DNA of 64,000 nt from positions 5,060 through 69,059 of the forward strand of contig JBBQJT010000014.1 in assembly GCA_038326165.1 (NCBI GenBank), written 5' to 3'. This DNA is from JAEUUM01 sp038326165 (GTDB taxonomy: Bacteria > Bacteroidota > Bacteroidia > Chitinophagales > Saprospiraceae). The notes under the pieces are model-generated. The model made no database searches and was not told the origin of the DNA. It saw only the letters and a list, made by a program, of their open reading frames with translations. The translations under genes and the position numbers were made by a program. Shown here one piece after another: positions 18,018 through 26,985 of this stretch; the stretch's first letter is position 1, and each line of letters opens with the position of its first letter.

Positions 18018-19417
18018 TTTTCTACATCTTTTGACTTTCCACTTTTCTTGGATTTGTTGAGTGCTTCTTTTGTAACAATTTGTATCCTTTTGCCTTCCTT
18101 TAGTGACCTTGAAATAGAGGAATATGGACCTGCAATAACTTCCTTGACACCCTTTGTTCCATCTGTTATTTGTATGTAATTATCATCTTGAATTCCAACT
18201 TTTACATCGATGTATTTTACGGTATCACTTGATGGGACCAAAACCAAGGTGCGAATATCATCCAGTTTTTTGGTCTCACTGGATTTCTTTTCATCCTTTG
18301 AAGTTTCGTGTTTTTTCTCTCTGGTGGTTACGGATTGAATAGGCACACATATTGCTTTTTCAATTTCCCTGGTAATCAAATCAACTGATGCCGACATTCC
18401 AGGACGAAAAGGTATTCTACCGGCTTTGGCTAGATCCTCATACGAACTTGGATCAATTACTATTTTCACGATATAATTGGTAATCTTATCCGTTGACAGA
18501 CCTGCGGAAGGCAATGACCCACCAAGTGCAGAGTTTGCAATCTCGGTTACTTTCCCAATAAATTTTCTGTCTGGATATGCGTCAACAATAATCATCGCCA
18601 GATTGCCTAGTGCTACTTTCAAAATATCGTTTTCACTTACTTCAGCCTGTACCTCCATGATGTTGAGATTAGCAATGCGCATAATCTCGGTTCCTGCCAT
18701 TTGAATAGTTCCAAGTACACGTTCGCCTTTTTTGACATTGAGTTGTGAAATAACACCCGAAGTAGGTGCAATAACCAAAGTTCTTCTGAGTGTTTTTTGA
18801 ACCTCTGAGAGGGATGCCTGGCTACTTTTTATACCAAATTTTGCGGATTTTGAATTTTCTATTGCTTGGGCAACTGAAGCGTTGGCGGCGTCCAGATTGG
18901 CTTCCAATGAGTTGAATGATGTTTTGGAGTTGTCAAAATCCAAATCAGAAATTACCCCATCCTTATGCAATTGCTCATTTCGTTTGAATACTTTCTTTGC
19001 ATTTTCCAATTGTGCAGCTATTTGATTGCGCTGTGCTTTGGCATTATTGATTGCTGATTCAGCGTTGCTCAATTGAGATTTGGATTGGTTTACGGCTGCC
19101 TCAGTTCTTTCAAGTTGAGATTGGTATAAATCAGGATCTATTTTTGCCAATACTTGGCCTACTTTCACGGTATCGCCTTCTTTGATATACAAAGCGACCA
19201 ACTCCCCTGAAACGTCCGAACTGATTTTGACTTCGGTTTGTGGATAGATTTTACCGCTTGCAGAAACCAATTCTTTGATATTTCTTTCGGATACGAGCTC
19301 TGTATAAACTTCTTCCCCTTTGGTCCTGGTCTTAGCTTTGTAGATGGCAAGAATTATCAAAAGAACCAATACTGCCAAACCTATTTTGATATACGATTTA
19401 CTTTTACTTTTTGTCAT
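18014..19417 (-). CDS. HlyD/MacA-type periplasmic adaptor (membrane fusion protein)
   Basis: Inner-membrane-anchored adaptor bridging an ABC or RND pump to TolC. 467 residues from the ATG at 19417; the longer frame to 19480 adds residues that precede the membrane anchor and is less likely. Features: a short basic N terminus (MTKSKSKSYIK), one transmembrane segment (about 11-27), a lipoyl half-motif (ALYIKEGDTVKVGQVLAKIDP), a long alpha-helical hairpin rich in Ala/Gln/Asn, the second lipoyl half with APTSGVISQL, then beta-barrel and membrane-proximal domains. A charged Lys/Glu/Ser insertion lies around residues 390-410. TolC is immediately upstream; the expected MacB-like ATPase/permease is not adjacent. 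Confidence 0.88.
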   Translation of the reverse strand: MTKSKSKSYIKIGLAVLVLLIILAIYKAKTRTKGEEVYTELVSERNIKELVSASGKIYPQTEVKISSDVSGELVALYIKEGDTVKVGQVLAKIDPDLYQSQLERTEAAVNQSKSQLSNAESAINNAKAQRNQIAAQLENAKKVFKRNEQLHKDGVISDLDFDNSKTSFNSLEANLDAANASVAQAIENSKSAKFGIKSSQASLSEVQKTLRRTLVIAPTSGVISQLNVKKGERVLGTIQMAGTEIMRIANLNIMEVQAEVSENDILKVALGNLAMIIVDAYPDRKFIGKVTEIANSALGGSLPSAGLSTDKITNYIVKIVIDPSSYEDLAKAGRIPFRPGMSASVDLITREIEKAICVPIQSVTTREKKHETSKDEKKSSETKKLDDIRTLVLVPSSDTVKYIDVKVGIQDDNYIQITDGTKGVKEVIAGPYSSISRSLKEGKRIQIVTKEALNKSKKSGKSKDVEN

Positions 19418-19445
19418 AATATTCTGATTTTGAAATAATTTATTT

Positions 19446-20897
19446 CTACAATTCAAATGGTTGTCCTGCATAAAAGGCAAGCGTCTTTTGGAGGAAAATA
19501 TATCGGTATTTTGCAGTTAACAAGTTATCCTCTGAAGTATAAAAATTGTTTTTGGATGTGATTAAGTCAAGCGAATTAGAGCTACCTGCGTTGAATCGTT
19601 TTTCAATATTGTCAAGGGCTCCTTTTGCAGCTTCATATTCTTTCTCGGCAGCTGCCAAACGTCCTTTTGCAGCGTTGAAGTCATTTAAGGCTCTGTACAC
19701 AGTTGTCCGAAGTGATTGACGTGAAATTTCCTGGCTGAATTTGGCCTGCTCAGTGCCTATTCTTGCCTGCTGGTGATTATAGTGGGCTGCTCTTCCGTTG
19801 TAAATGGGTACTGCAAGATTTACCGAAATATTTTGTCCAAGGTTATCGACTAATTGATTACCAATAGGCTTATTTGGATAGCTAGTTCCCACCAATTGAA
19901 AAAATGTCAATTGAGATGGATTGTTATCTATTAATACACTTTGTTGCAAGGGCACGATGACAGCATTTGAATTATCCGCCTGCGAAAATTCCTTGATCGA
20001 ACTTGAATAGTTGGTAGATACGTTGCCACCCAATGACAAACTTGGCAGCCCTCCAGCTTTTGAAATTTTTTCGTTGGTCATGGCTGCTTCAACCCTTAAT
20101 TCTGCTGCTTTGAGACCATTGTTTTGATTGATAGCCGTATTAAAAAGATTATCAAACTGAGATTGAACCATTGCAACTTTTAGCATGCTTTCAACATCAG
20201 GAGATTGCAATTGAATTTCGTCATCTGGATTGAGGTTCAAATCATTTTTTAGGTTCAAGTATGCAATATTGATTGCATTTTCTTGAATAATTATGGACTC
20301 TTCCTCTCTTGCTTGTTGCGCCACCAAATTCAACCTATCGTTTCTTGGTAAACTTCCTGCATTTATGAGTTTGTCGGTTTGCTCGAGTTGTTTTTTGGAG
20401 TTTTCAAGTCTTCTTTTGGCAATATCCAAGGACTCGATATTGAGTAATATTTCCAAATAATCGACAGAAACTTGCAATGCCAGATTATCACCAATTTGTT
20501 TCACATCATACTCCGCAGCTTGAACATTGGTGACGGATTGTCTGATAGAATTGCTGATTCTTCCTCCTTGGTAGATTGGAACATTTGTGCTTAAATCATG
20601 AAAATTGAAATTTGTAGATTCGTTGACAAATGTATTTGATGCAAAATCAATGGTTCTACCAAAGCGGAAACCACCTCCCAAATTATAATTAAGACTTGGA
20701 TACCTAGATTCTTTAGATGAGGCCAAGTTTACTTCAGCTTGTTTAATGGACAAGCTATTTTGCCTCAAATTGAGATTATTGGCAAGCGCATAATCAATGC
20801 ACTTTTTTAAAGGCCATACTTCTTGGCCAAATCCAGGGGTCCATTTTAAAAGAAAAATGATTAGAAATAAATATATTTTTCGAGTCATGAATTTCAT
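19446..20897 (-). CDS. TolC-family outer membrane efflux channel
   Basis: Outer-membrane channel of a tripartite exporter. 483 residues with an N-terminal signal peptide ending about FGQ. It has the characteristic duplicated outer-membrane efflux architecture: an early LKKCIDYALANNLNL motif, heptad-rich helices with many Asn/Gln, and in each repeat a beta segment (LNYNLGGGFRFGRTIDFASN; INLAVPIYNGRAA-like). A second in-frame ATG at 20888 would also leave a full signal peptide. The adaptor gene starts 28 bases downstream, so TolC and adaptor form one transcription unit in the order TolC-adaptor-DUF2064. No promoter was clear upstream (a near match TAGCTTTA exists). Confidence 0.9.
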   Translation of the reverse strand: MKFMTRKIYLFLIIFLLKWTPGFGQEVWPLKKCIDYALANNLNLRQNSLSIKQAEVNLASSKESRYPSLNYNLGGGFRFGRTIDFASNTFVNESTNFNFHDLSTNVPIYQGGRISNSIRQSVTNVQAAEYDVKQIGDNLALQVSVDYLEILLNIESLDIAKRRLENSKKQLEQTDKLINAGSLPRNDRLNLVAQQAREEESIIIQENAINIAYLNLKNDLNLNPDDEIQLQSPDVESMLKVAMVQSQFDNLFNTAINQNNGLKAAELRVEAAMTNEKISKAGGLPSLSLGGNVSTNYSSSIKEFSQADNSNAVIVPLQQSVLIDNNPSQLTFFQLVGTSYPNKPIGNQLVDNLGQNISVNLAVPIYNGRAAHYNHQQARIGTEQAKFSQEISRQSLRTTVYRALNDFNAAKGRLAAAEKEYEAAKGALDNIEKRFNAGSSNSLDLITSKNNFYTSEDNLLTAKYRYIFLQKTLAFYAGQPFEL

Positions 20898-21023
20898 GCT
20901 GACACATTTTCAGCAATATTAAAGCTATTTGAAATGATTACGCAATGCTTTTATATCAATGTTGCTTTTAGCGCGATGAAGGTAGGCTAAGATTCAAAAA
21001 AATATGGAAAAGTACGATAAATC

Positions 21024-22298
21024 TTAGTTGAAGCTTCTTGCATCCTTTTGTTGAATACTAATACATCGATCATACCTTTCGCCAAATGGTTTGTAATAAA
21101 CCAAGACGGTTATTAAGTTCTCAGCATCTCCAAAAGTGCCTTGGAGGAAAGCGTCGTCTCTCTCTCCGGTTTTGCTATCCAACAATGTGTATTGATATTC
21201 GTAATAACCTTGTTTCAAAATGATTTCGGTAGCGTATGTTTGAACTTCTGGCTGATATACCATTCTATTTTCTTCTTTGAGTTGCCAGTCGCAAAATGCT
21301 CCTGTAACATAAACCTCTTTGCCTTCAATTTCGTCATCAATTTTTAACCTGAAGTTGACAAAGCCATAGTCGCCATTTGTTGCACATTCATCAGTATCGC
21401 GACATTTGATTACGTATTGGCCATTGATGTCTCTTCTAAACAGATATGTACCATAAGTTGTAGGTTTGTCATTTATGAGCATAACTTCTGTACCCTCAGG
21501 GATCCGTTTGAGGTTGGCAACGTTTTCCAAAGCAAAAATGAGCGATTGGATATTAAAAAACCGAAACTCCTTCCATGAGGGAAAAACTACTTTGTCCTGA
21601 AAATCAAAATCTAGTTCGTCTGTTCTAAGGAAAACGGGGCGCAAACCGCTGATTGCGGTATCCCAGCGTTTGTTGTTTAAAACAGTTGCCTGAATTTCTA
21701 ACTTAGGGTTTCTAACATTCGTTCCTTTGAGTTTTACTGAAAAATCTGCTTCTTGATACGTATTGGTTTTCTCGGCATTAGCAGGGCGGACATTGCGAAT
21801 GACCGTCTGCATCAAAGGTTCAAAAACCACGAATCTTCGCACCAAAACTGGAGCCTCGTAATTGTCTCTATCATATACAGTTAAAAGATAATTTCCTGAT
21901 AATGTCCAGCGCAACTCATCATTGGGCAGATTTATTTCATAATGTGTATATGGTACCAAAGTATTGAAGGATGCAGAGACATTGCGTATAAGTGCCCGAT
22001 TTATACCATCGGTATATTCTAACTCAGACAATAAAGTACTCGGAGACCAATCTGCTCCACAATGGATGACTGAGACAAAGTAATCACCAAAATTTTGATC
22101 CATTTTATCAAATGTAAGTGTTAATCCACCGCCATTCAAAGGCGCAGTGGCAAGGGTAAGTTCATTGCCAGTGATGTGCCATTTCACCGATCTAAGCCGG
22201 TCATCAATTATAGTATCCTTGTTGATAAATACTTGTGCATGAACGGATAGGATACAGATAAAAAAATTAATAACAATTAAGATAACCCTCATTTTCAA
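21024..22298 (-). CDS. type IX secretion system plug protein (DUF5103)
   Basis: 424 residues with a signal peptide (MKMRVILIVINFFICILSVHA). The early region with DQNFGDYFVSVIHCGADW, DGINRALIRNVSASFNT and the YTHYEINLPNDELRWTLSGNYLLTVYD block is characteristic of the DUF5103 family. A DUF5103 protein was shown in Flavobacterium to plug the periplasmic opening of the SprA translocon in the type IX secretion system. The middle has an immunoglobulin-like NVRPANAEKTN...DFSVKLKGTNVRNP segment, and the C terminus is a starch-binding-like beta domain (VTGAFCDWQLKEENRMVY). It is a single-gene unit between TolC and guaB. Functional call by family; confidence is high for family, moderate for role. Confidence 0.85.
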   Translation of the reverse strand: MKMRVILIVINFFICILSVHAQVFINKDTIIDDRLRSVKWHITGNELTLATAPLNGGGLTLTFDKMDQNFGDYFVSVIHCGADWSPSTLLSELEYTDGINRALIRNVSASFNTLVPYTHYEINLPNDELRWTLSGNYLLTVYDRDNYEAPVLVRRFVVFEPLMQTVIRNVRPANAEKTNTYQEADFSVKLKGTNVRNPKLEIQATVLNNKRWDTAISGLRPVFLRTDELDFDFQDKVVFPSWKEFRFFNIQSLIFALENVANLKRIPEGTEVMLINDKPTTYGTYLFRRDINGQYVIKCRDTDECATNGDYGFVNFRLKIDDEIEGKEVYVTGAFCDWQLKEENRMVYQPEVQTYATEIILKQGYYEYQYTLLDSKTGERDDAFLQGTFGDAENLITVLVYYKPFGERYDRCISIQQKDARSFN

Positions 22299-22449
22299 CA
22301 GACTTAATTAATGCCTACCGCATAAAAGAAAAAACGTTTTGATGAAATACTCCTTAAGCTGTAGCCAATTCTAATATCTAAACGAATTTACTTGATGATA
22401 AGTGTAAACAAAGCTTTGATAATTCTATTTTGGGAATATTTCATGATCA

Positions 22450-23928
22450 TCATCGGGAATAATTGGGAGATTCCTTGGTGATGGTAATATTGTGTGGGTG
22501 TGATTCTCTCATCCCTGCTCCAGTTATTCTCACAAATTGGGCTTGTTGCAATTTTTCTATATTACTGGCCCCACAATATCCCATACCTGCTTTCAGGCCA
22601 CCAATATATTGAGCCATTACTTCCTCCAAAGAGCCTTTAAATGGCACCCTACCTTCGATACCTTCAGGAACCAGTTTTTTCACTTCATCTTCTGCATCCT
22701 GAAAGTACCGGTCTTTGCTCCCTTGTTGCATTGCACCCAAAGAACCCATTCCTCTATAAACCTTGAACTTTCTACCTTCAAATATGACAGTTTCACCAGG
22801 AGCTTCTTCAACTCCTGCAAATAAAGAGCCAGCCATTATGGTACTGGCACCTGCAGCAATTGCTTTTGGGATATCCCCTGTGAATCTGATACCACCATCG
22901 CCAATAACTGGAACACCAGTATTGCGCAACGCAAGATAAGCTTCATGAATAGCTGTAAGCTGAGGAACTCCAACACCAGCCACAACCCTTGTTGTACAAA
23001 TACTCCCGGGACCTACCCCTACTTTAACTCCATCTGCTCCAGCATCAGCCAAAGCTTTGGCTCCTGCACCAGTAGCGACATTTCCGGCAATAATTTGGAG
23101 TGTTTTGAAGCTCTCTTTAGCTCTTTTGACCATGGCTAAAACACCAGCTGAATGTCCGTGTGCAGTATCTATACATATAACATCAACACCTACGCGCATC
23201 AACTCGCTGATTCGGTCTTCCATATCGTAAGTAACTCCCACAGCTGCTCCAACCATTAATCGACCCAAAGTATCTTTGCTGCTGTGTGGATAATTTTGAA
23301 CTTTCATGATATCCTTGTAGGTTATCAGTCCGATCAACTTCCGGTTCGCATCCACCACAGGAAGTTTTTCAATTTTATTCCGCTGAAGTATTTCTTTTGC
23401 CATTTCAAGCGTTGTGCCTTCTGCAGTAGTAATTAAATTTTCGGTAGTCATCAATTCTTTGACCGGAAGGGATGGGTTCTGCTCAAAACGCAAATCCCTG
23501 TTGGTAAGAATTCCCACCAAAATACCAGCTGAACTGACAATTGGAATACCACCAATAGAAAATTTGCTCATTAACTGAAGGGCATCTCCTATTGTCCCTT
23601 CAGGAGTTAGGGTGACCGGGTCAATAATCATTCCACTCTCGGATCGTTTAACAAGCCTGACTTGATCTGCTTGTTTTTCAATAGGCATATTTTTATGAAT
23701 AAATCCCAATCCTCCTTGCCTTGCAATAGCTATTGCGAGTTTGTACTCCGTTACCGTATCCATTGCGGCAGAAACCATCGGAACATGCAACTTCAGCTCT
23801 CTTGTCAACATAGAAGAAGTGTCCACTTCGCGTGGTAAAACATTTGAATGAGCGGGTACTAAAAGCACATCATCGAAGGTGAGTGCGTAGGGAAGGAATT
23901 TCTCCTTTTCGTTTTTTATGCTTTCCAT
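22450..23928 (-). CDS. guaB: inosine-5'-monophosphate dehydrogenase
   Basis: NAD-dependent oxidation of IMP to XMP, the first committed step of GMP synthesis. 492 residues from the ATG at 23928; an upstream TTG at 23934 is ignored. The TIM-barrel begins LTFDDVLLVPAHS and is interrupted by two CBS domains (about residues 100-215, containing MSKFSIGGIPIVSS and ILQRNKIEKLPVVD). The catalytic loop GVGPGSICTTRVVAG carries Cys311. The mobile flap region has KYFQD-type YFQDAEDEVKKLVPEGIEGRVPFKG. It is divergent from tadA with about 40 bases between starts, and a -7 element lies only three bases upstream of the ATG. Confidence 0.97.
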   Translation of the reverse strand: MESIKNEKEKFLPYALTFDDVLLVPAHSNVLPREVDTSSMLTRELKLHVPMVSAAMDTVTEYKLAIAIARQGGLGFIHKNMPIEKQADQVRLVKRSESGMIIDPVTLTPEGTIGDALQLMSKFSIGGIPIVSSAGILVGILTNRDLRFEQNPSLPVKELMTTENLITTAEGTTLEMAKEILQRNKIEKLPVVDANRKLIGLITYKDIMKVQNYPHSSKDTLGRLMVGAAVGVTYDMEDRISELMRVGVDVICIDTAHGHSAGVLAMVKRAKESFKTLQIIAGNVATGAGAKALADAGADGVKVGVGPGSICTTRVVAGVGVPQLTAIHEAYLALRNTGVPVIGDGGIRFTGDIPKAIAAGASTIMAGSLFAGVEEAPGETVIFEGRKFKVYRGMGSLGAMQQGSKDRYFQDAEDEVKKLVPEGIEGRVPFKGSLEEVMAQYIGGLKAGMGYCGASNIEKLQQAQFVRITGAGMRESHPHNITITKESPNYSR

Positions 23929-23931
23929 GTG

Positions 23932-23939
23932 CAAAGTTA
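23932..23939 (-). promoter_or_regulatory. -7 element for guaB, immediately before the start codon
   Basis: Minus-strand TAACTTTG matches TAnnTTTG and ends three bases before the guaB ATG. If used, transcription would begin at or almost at the start codon, giving a leaderless or nearly leaderless message. No -33 TTG is seen at normal spacing. Confidence 0.35.
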
Positions 23940-23941
23940 TC

Positions 23942-23949
23942 TATTTTTG
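23942..23949 (+). promoter_or_regulatory. -7 element for tadA
   Basis: Plus-strand TATTTTTG matches TAnnTTTG and ends 19 bases before the tadA ATG. It nearly touches the guaB -7 element on the opposite strand, so the two promoters would compete for polymerase. The -33 box is not evident. Confidence 0.35.
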
Positions 23950-23968
23950 ATTGAGCTAAAAAATACTT

Positions 23969-24433
23969 ATGGATCAAGAACCAATACTTATTTCTGTTTA
24001 CAATGATCAATATTTCATGAAACAAGCCTATTTAGAAGCCCAAAAGGCCTTTGAAATGGGCGAAATACCAGTTGGAGTTGTCATTGTTTGCAATCAAAAA
24101 ATTATTGCAAAAAGTTACAATTTAACCGAACAATTAACAGATGTAACTGCACATGCCGAGATTATGGCCATTACTGCAGCTGCAAATTACTTGGGAAGTA
24201 AATACTTAGACGAATGCGAAATATTTTGTACACTTGAACCTTGTGTAATGTGTGCCGGTGCTTTATACTGGGCTCGACCCAAACGATTGGTGTTTGGCGC
24301 CGATGACCCGAAGCGTGGCTTTATGGTTCATGGCAGAAACTTAATTCACCCAACTACCAAACTGGAATTTGGAGTAATGCATGATGAATGCTCCCAATTG
24401 ATGACACAGTTCTTTGCTGCAAGGCGAAAATGA
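23969..24433 (+). CDS. tadA: tRNA-specific adenosine deaminase (A34 to inosine)
   Basis: Zinc deaminase converting the wobble adenosine of tRNA-Arg(ACG) to inosine, allowing decoding of CGU/CGC/CGA. 154 residues, the usual length. Zinc and catalytic residues are complete: His62 and Glu64 in HAEIMA, Cys92 and Cys95 in PCVMCAGAL. The YFMKQAYLEAQKA and GEIPVGVVIV segments are family-typical, as is the terminal region with QLMTQFFAARRK. It is divergently arranged with guaB and followed by a possible small gene. Confidence 0.95.
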   Translation: MDQEPILISVYNDQYFMKQAYLEAQKAFEMGEIPVGVVIVCNQKIIAKSYNLTEQLTDVTAHAEIMAITAAANYLGSKYLDECEIFCTLEPCVMCAGALYWARPKRLVFGADDPKRGFMVHGRNLIHPTTKLEFGVMHDECSQLMTQFFAARRK

Positions 24434-24565
24434 AAAAGATCTGAATTCGGTGCTGAACTTGTGGGCTTTCCTTGGTTTAAGTCCATACAAGCTTAATTCA
24501 AAAATCCTGATATATAAAAAATGGCTTACTTCTTGTTTATACTCATTTGAATAAACCTTAATTCA

Positions 24566-24799
24566 ATGACTATTGCAGGAATAGATATCAAGCAATTGAT
24601 TACCATGTTTGAGTTCAAAAACAACACATTGAACTACCAAATTTTGCTGGATTTGAACAATGGCAACAAAATATCGGTTGGTGAGTTTGTAAATTATCAA
24701 GCTTACAAAACTGCCTATGAAGAAATTCAAAATTCTCGTAAAAAAAATACTACATTACAAATAGCTGAAAATCAGGAACTAAAAATAGAAAAGCACTAA
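24566..24799 (+). CDS. small hypothetical protein
   Basis: 77-residue frame, no recognised family. The composition is soluble, rich in Asn, Lys and Glu, with alternating hydrophobic residues (YQILLDLNNGNKISVGEF) that suggest a beta hairpin, then a charged helix (YKTAYEEIQNSRKKN). A second start at Met14 would leave a 64-residue protein. The two candidate starts and a Lys/Asn-rich composition like the neighbours are all the support; there is no ribosome-binding site or clear promoter. It lies between tadA and a convergent peptidase gene, 120 bases before a terminator-like hairpin. It may be real but could also be chance. Confidence 0.45.
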   Translation: MTIAGIDIKQLITMFEFKNNTLNYQILLDLNNGNKISVGEFVNYQAYKTAYEEIQNSRKKNTTLQIAENQELKIEKH

Positions 24800-24918
24800 T
24801 TTGAAGGGTGGAAATAAAAATATTTTATCCACATTATGAGCTTTGCGGTATTTTTGGTATCATTTTTTCATATTAAAAGATATCTGGATTTAATTCAGAA
24901 ACTAAAGAAACAAAACAT

Positions 24919-24970
24919 AAAGAGTGAGTCCTTTTCGCTGGGGGGTTGAATTGGAACTTGCTCTTTTTTT
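24919..24970 (+). terminator. Rho-independent terminator (possibly bidirectional)
   Basis: Left arm 24919-24931 pairs with right arm 24953-24966: about 13 pairs with two G-U wobbles and one bulged A, then a run of T to 24970 on the plus strand. On the minus strand the flank is also T-rich. It sits between the convergent small gene (or a possible short RNA starting near 24860) and the M28 peptidase gene. Confidence 0.55.
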
Positions 24971-24975
24971 TATGC

Positions 24976-26556
24976 TTATTTTTTCTTGTCAACCACGATT
25001 CTTTCTGATCGATTTGCCAACTCCCAGGCGGTAAAAAAGACTGCTCTACTTATTTTCTCAATTTTTTCAAACTCTATTTTATCAACCGTATCTGTAGGTC
25101 GGTGATAATCTTCATGGGTTCCATTGAAATAAAATATTACCGGAATATTGTTCTTGGCAAAATTATAATGATCTGACCTGTAATAATACCTGTTGGGATC
25201 CTTGTCATTGTTGTAAGTATAATCAAAAATCAGATTCTCATTAGCTGTATTTGTGCTTTCAGATATTTCATGCAATTCAGTACTCAATTTATCAGATCCA
25301 ATCAGGTAAACAAAATTAGGGTTGTCAGCATATTTTTTATCGCGACGTCCTACCATGTCAATATTCAAATCCACCACCATCTGACTCAATGGAATAGGGG
25401 GAAATGTCGTAAAATAATCAGAGCCCAACAAGCCTTTCTCTTCACCAGTGAAAAAGCAAAATAACATAGATCGCTTCGGCCCATGTCCATTGGCTTTGGC
25501 TTTGGCGAAAGCCTTTGAAATCATCATAACTGCTGATGTACCTGAACCATCATCATCAGCTCCATAAAATATTACATTTTCTCTCTTGCCAAGGTGATCC
25601 ATGTGGCAACTGAATATCACGTATTCTTCTTTTAGCTTTGGATCTGAACCTTCAATAAAACCTACAATATTATTGGATTGAAGTTGCTTAATCTTCGGAT
25701 TTTGGTTGATTTGGATGTCCGTTTTCAACTTCATTATAAAGGGTACTCCTTGATTGAATCCCTTATCCCTATTCTTTATGAATTTTTTTTGTCGCTTTCC
25801 AAGTAGAGCCGACAACATATCAGTTGATATATAAGCATGGGCAATATTTTCAAGTGATCTGCTATTGAGTTTTTCAGGAGCAAACTGGCCACCAACTATT
25901 TTAGATCTATTTTGAAAAAAATAGTTTTGAATATTGTCCTTGATAATTAGCACACAGGAAGCGCCGGCTTCATTAGCTCTTTTGAGTTTTGACATTGGAT
26001 CCGCTGACCACTTGGATCTATTGGTGTCTCGGGAAATTCTAAAATTTCCATTCTGATCCTTTGGCTCACCGTCATAAATCAGTATCACCTTATCTTTTAC
26101 GTTTACATCTTTGTAATCATTCCAAGCGGCATCTTCAATGCCATAACCCAGAAACACAACTTCTTTGGTGTTGATGTTGGCCTTGGATCCTTGTGCAGGA
26201 AATGAAAGAAAATCAAATAGATGTCTGAAATTTCTACCTCGGATAGTCAGTTCATTCTGATCCCAACTGTAGGATCGCAACAACACAGGCTGCAAATAAG
26301 AGCCTATTTGTGGTAAAAATTCTACCCCCGAATTCTTTAAAGTTTTGGATATAAAAGCTGCAGCTTTGTCATTGCCGATAGTCCCGGTTTCCCTTCCTTC
26401 TAATGAATCAGATGCTAAGACATACAAATAGGACTTTAAGTCATCCACATTAATGGCAGATGCATGAACTTTAGGATCGTGTATTGAAGTGGATTGTGCT
26501 GAAATAAATTGTATGAAAAAAAATACCAAACAGCCCGTGGTTAATAATTTTATCAT
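24976..26556 (-). CDS. secreted M28-family metallopeptidase
   Basis: Exported zinc aminopeptidase-like enzyme, 526 residues from the ATG at 26556, with a signal peptide ending ISAQ. A TTG at 26562 is less likely, because the ATG overlaps the rpiB stop as ATGA. A protease-associated (PA) domain is inserted in the first half (EVVFLGYGIEDAAWNDYKDVNVKDKVILI; GASCVLII). The co-catalytic zinc ligands can be placed in CHMDHLG, the GADDDGSGTSAV aspartate, FTGEEKGLLGS, NIDMVGR and the final HEDYHRPTDT. Typical role: peptide scavenging or turnover in the periplasm or outside. Cotranscribed behind DUF2723 and rpiB. Confidence 0.92.
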   Translation of the reverse strand: MIKLLTTGCLVFFFIQFISAQSTSIHDPKVHASAINVDDLKSYLYVLASDSLEGRETGTIGNDKAAAFISKTLKNSGVEFLPQIGSYLQPVLLRSYSWDQNELTIRGRNFRHLFDFLSFPAQGSKANINTKEVVFLGYGIEDAAWNDYKDVNVKDKVILIYDGEPKDQNGNFRISRDTNRSKWSADPMSKLKRANEAGASCVLIIKDNIQNYFFQNRSKIVGGQFAPEKLNSRSLENIAHAYISTDMLSALLGKRQKKFIKNRDKGFNQGVPFIMKLKTDIQINQNPKIKQLQSNNIVGFIEGSDPKLKEEYVIFSCHMDHLGKRENVIFYGADDDGSGTSAVMMISKAFAKAKANGHGPKRSMLFCFFTGEEKGLLGSDYFTTFPPIPLSQMVVDLNIDMVGRRDKKYADNPNFVYLIGSDKLSTELHEISESTNTANENLIFDYTYNNDKDPNRYYYRSDHYNFAKNNIPVIFYFNGTHEDYHRPTDTVDKIEFEKIEKISRAVFFTAWELANRSERIVVDKKK

Positions 26557-26984
26557 CTGCAATCAATTTTATTCACACGTTTTGAATGTCTTCCTCCTTC
26601 GAAATCTGTCGTAAAGAATGTTTCAATCATTTGTAGAGCCAATGCTTCACTAACAAATCTAGCTGGTAATACCAGAATGTTGGCATTATTGTGTTCTCTT
26701 GCAAGTTGAGCAATCTCAGGTGTCCAACACAAAGCAGCTTTAATATGCTCATGTTTGTTGGCCGTCATGGCTACGCCATTTCCACTGCCGCAAATCAGTA
26801 CACCCTTACTAGAGCCATCTGCCTGAACGCGTTCCGCAACTGGGTGTGCATAATCGGGATAATCCACTGAATCATGGTTAAATGGACCAAGATCCTGAAC
26901 GGTGAAGCCCATTTTAGTCAAATGATCTATAGCCAACTTCTTTAGGTCGACTCCGGCATGATCTGAACCTATATATATCTTCAT
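26553..26984 (-). CDS. rpiB: ribose-5-phosphate isomerase B
   Basis: Interconverts ribulose 5-phosphate and ribose 5-phosphate in the pentose phosphate pathway. 143 residues, the usual RpiB size. Conserved residues: Asp8-His9 in GSDHAG, Cys65 in LICGSGNG (the catalytic base position of the RpiB/LacAB family), DYPDYAHPVA, and the EHNNANILVLPAR segment with the catalytic-site asparagines. It begins one base after the DUF2723 stop and its stop overlaps the M28 peptidase start. This tight linkage of a housekeeping sugar isomerase to a membrane glycosyltransferase and a peptidase is probably just operon packing. Confidence 0.95.
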   Translation of the reverse strand: MKIYIGSDHAGVDLKKLAIDHLTKMGFTVQDLGPFNHDSVDYPDYAHPVAERVQADGSSKGVLICGSGNGVAMTANKHEHIKAALCWTPEIAQLAREHNNANILVLPARFVSEALALQMIETFFTTDFEGGRHSKRVNKIDCR

Positions 26985-26985
26985 A

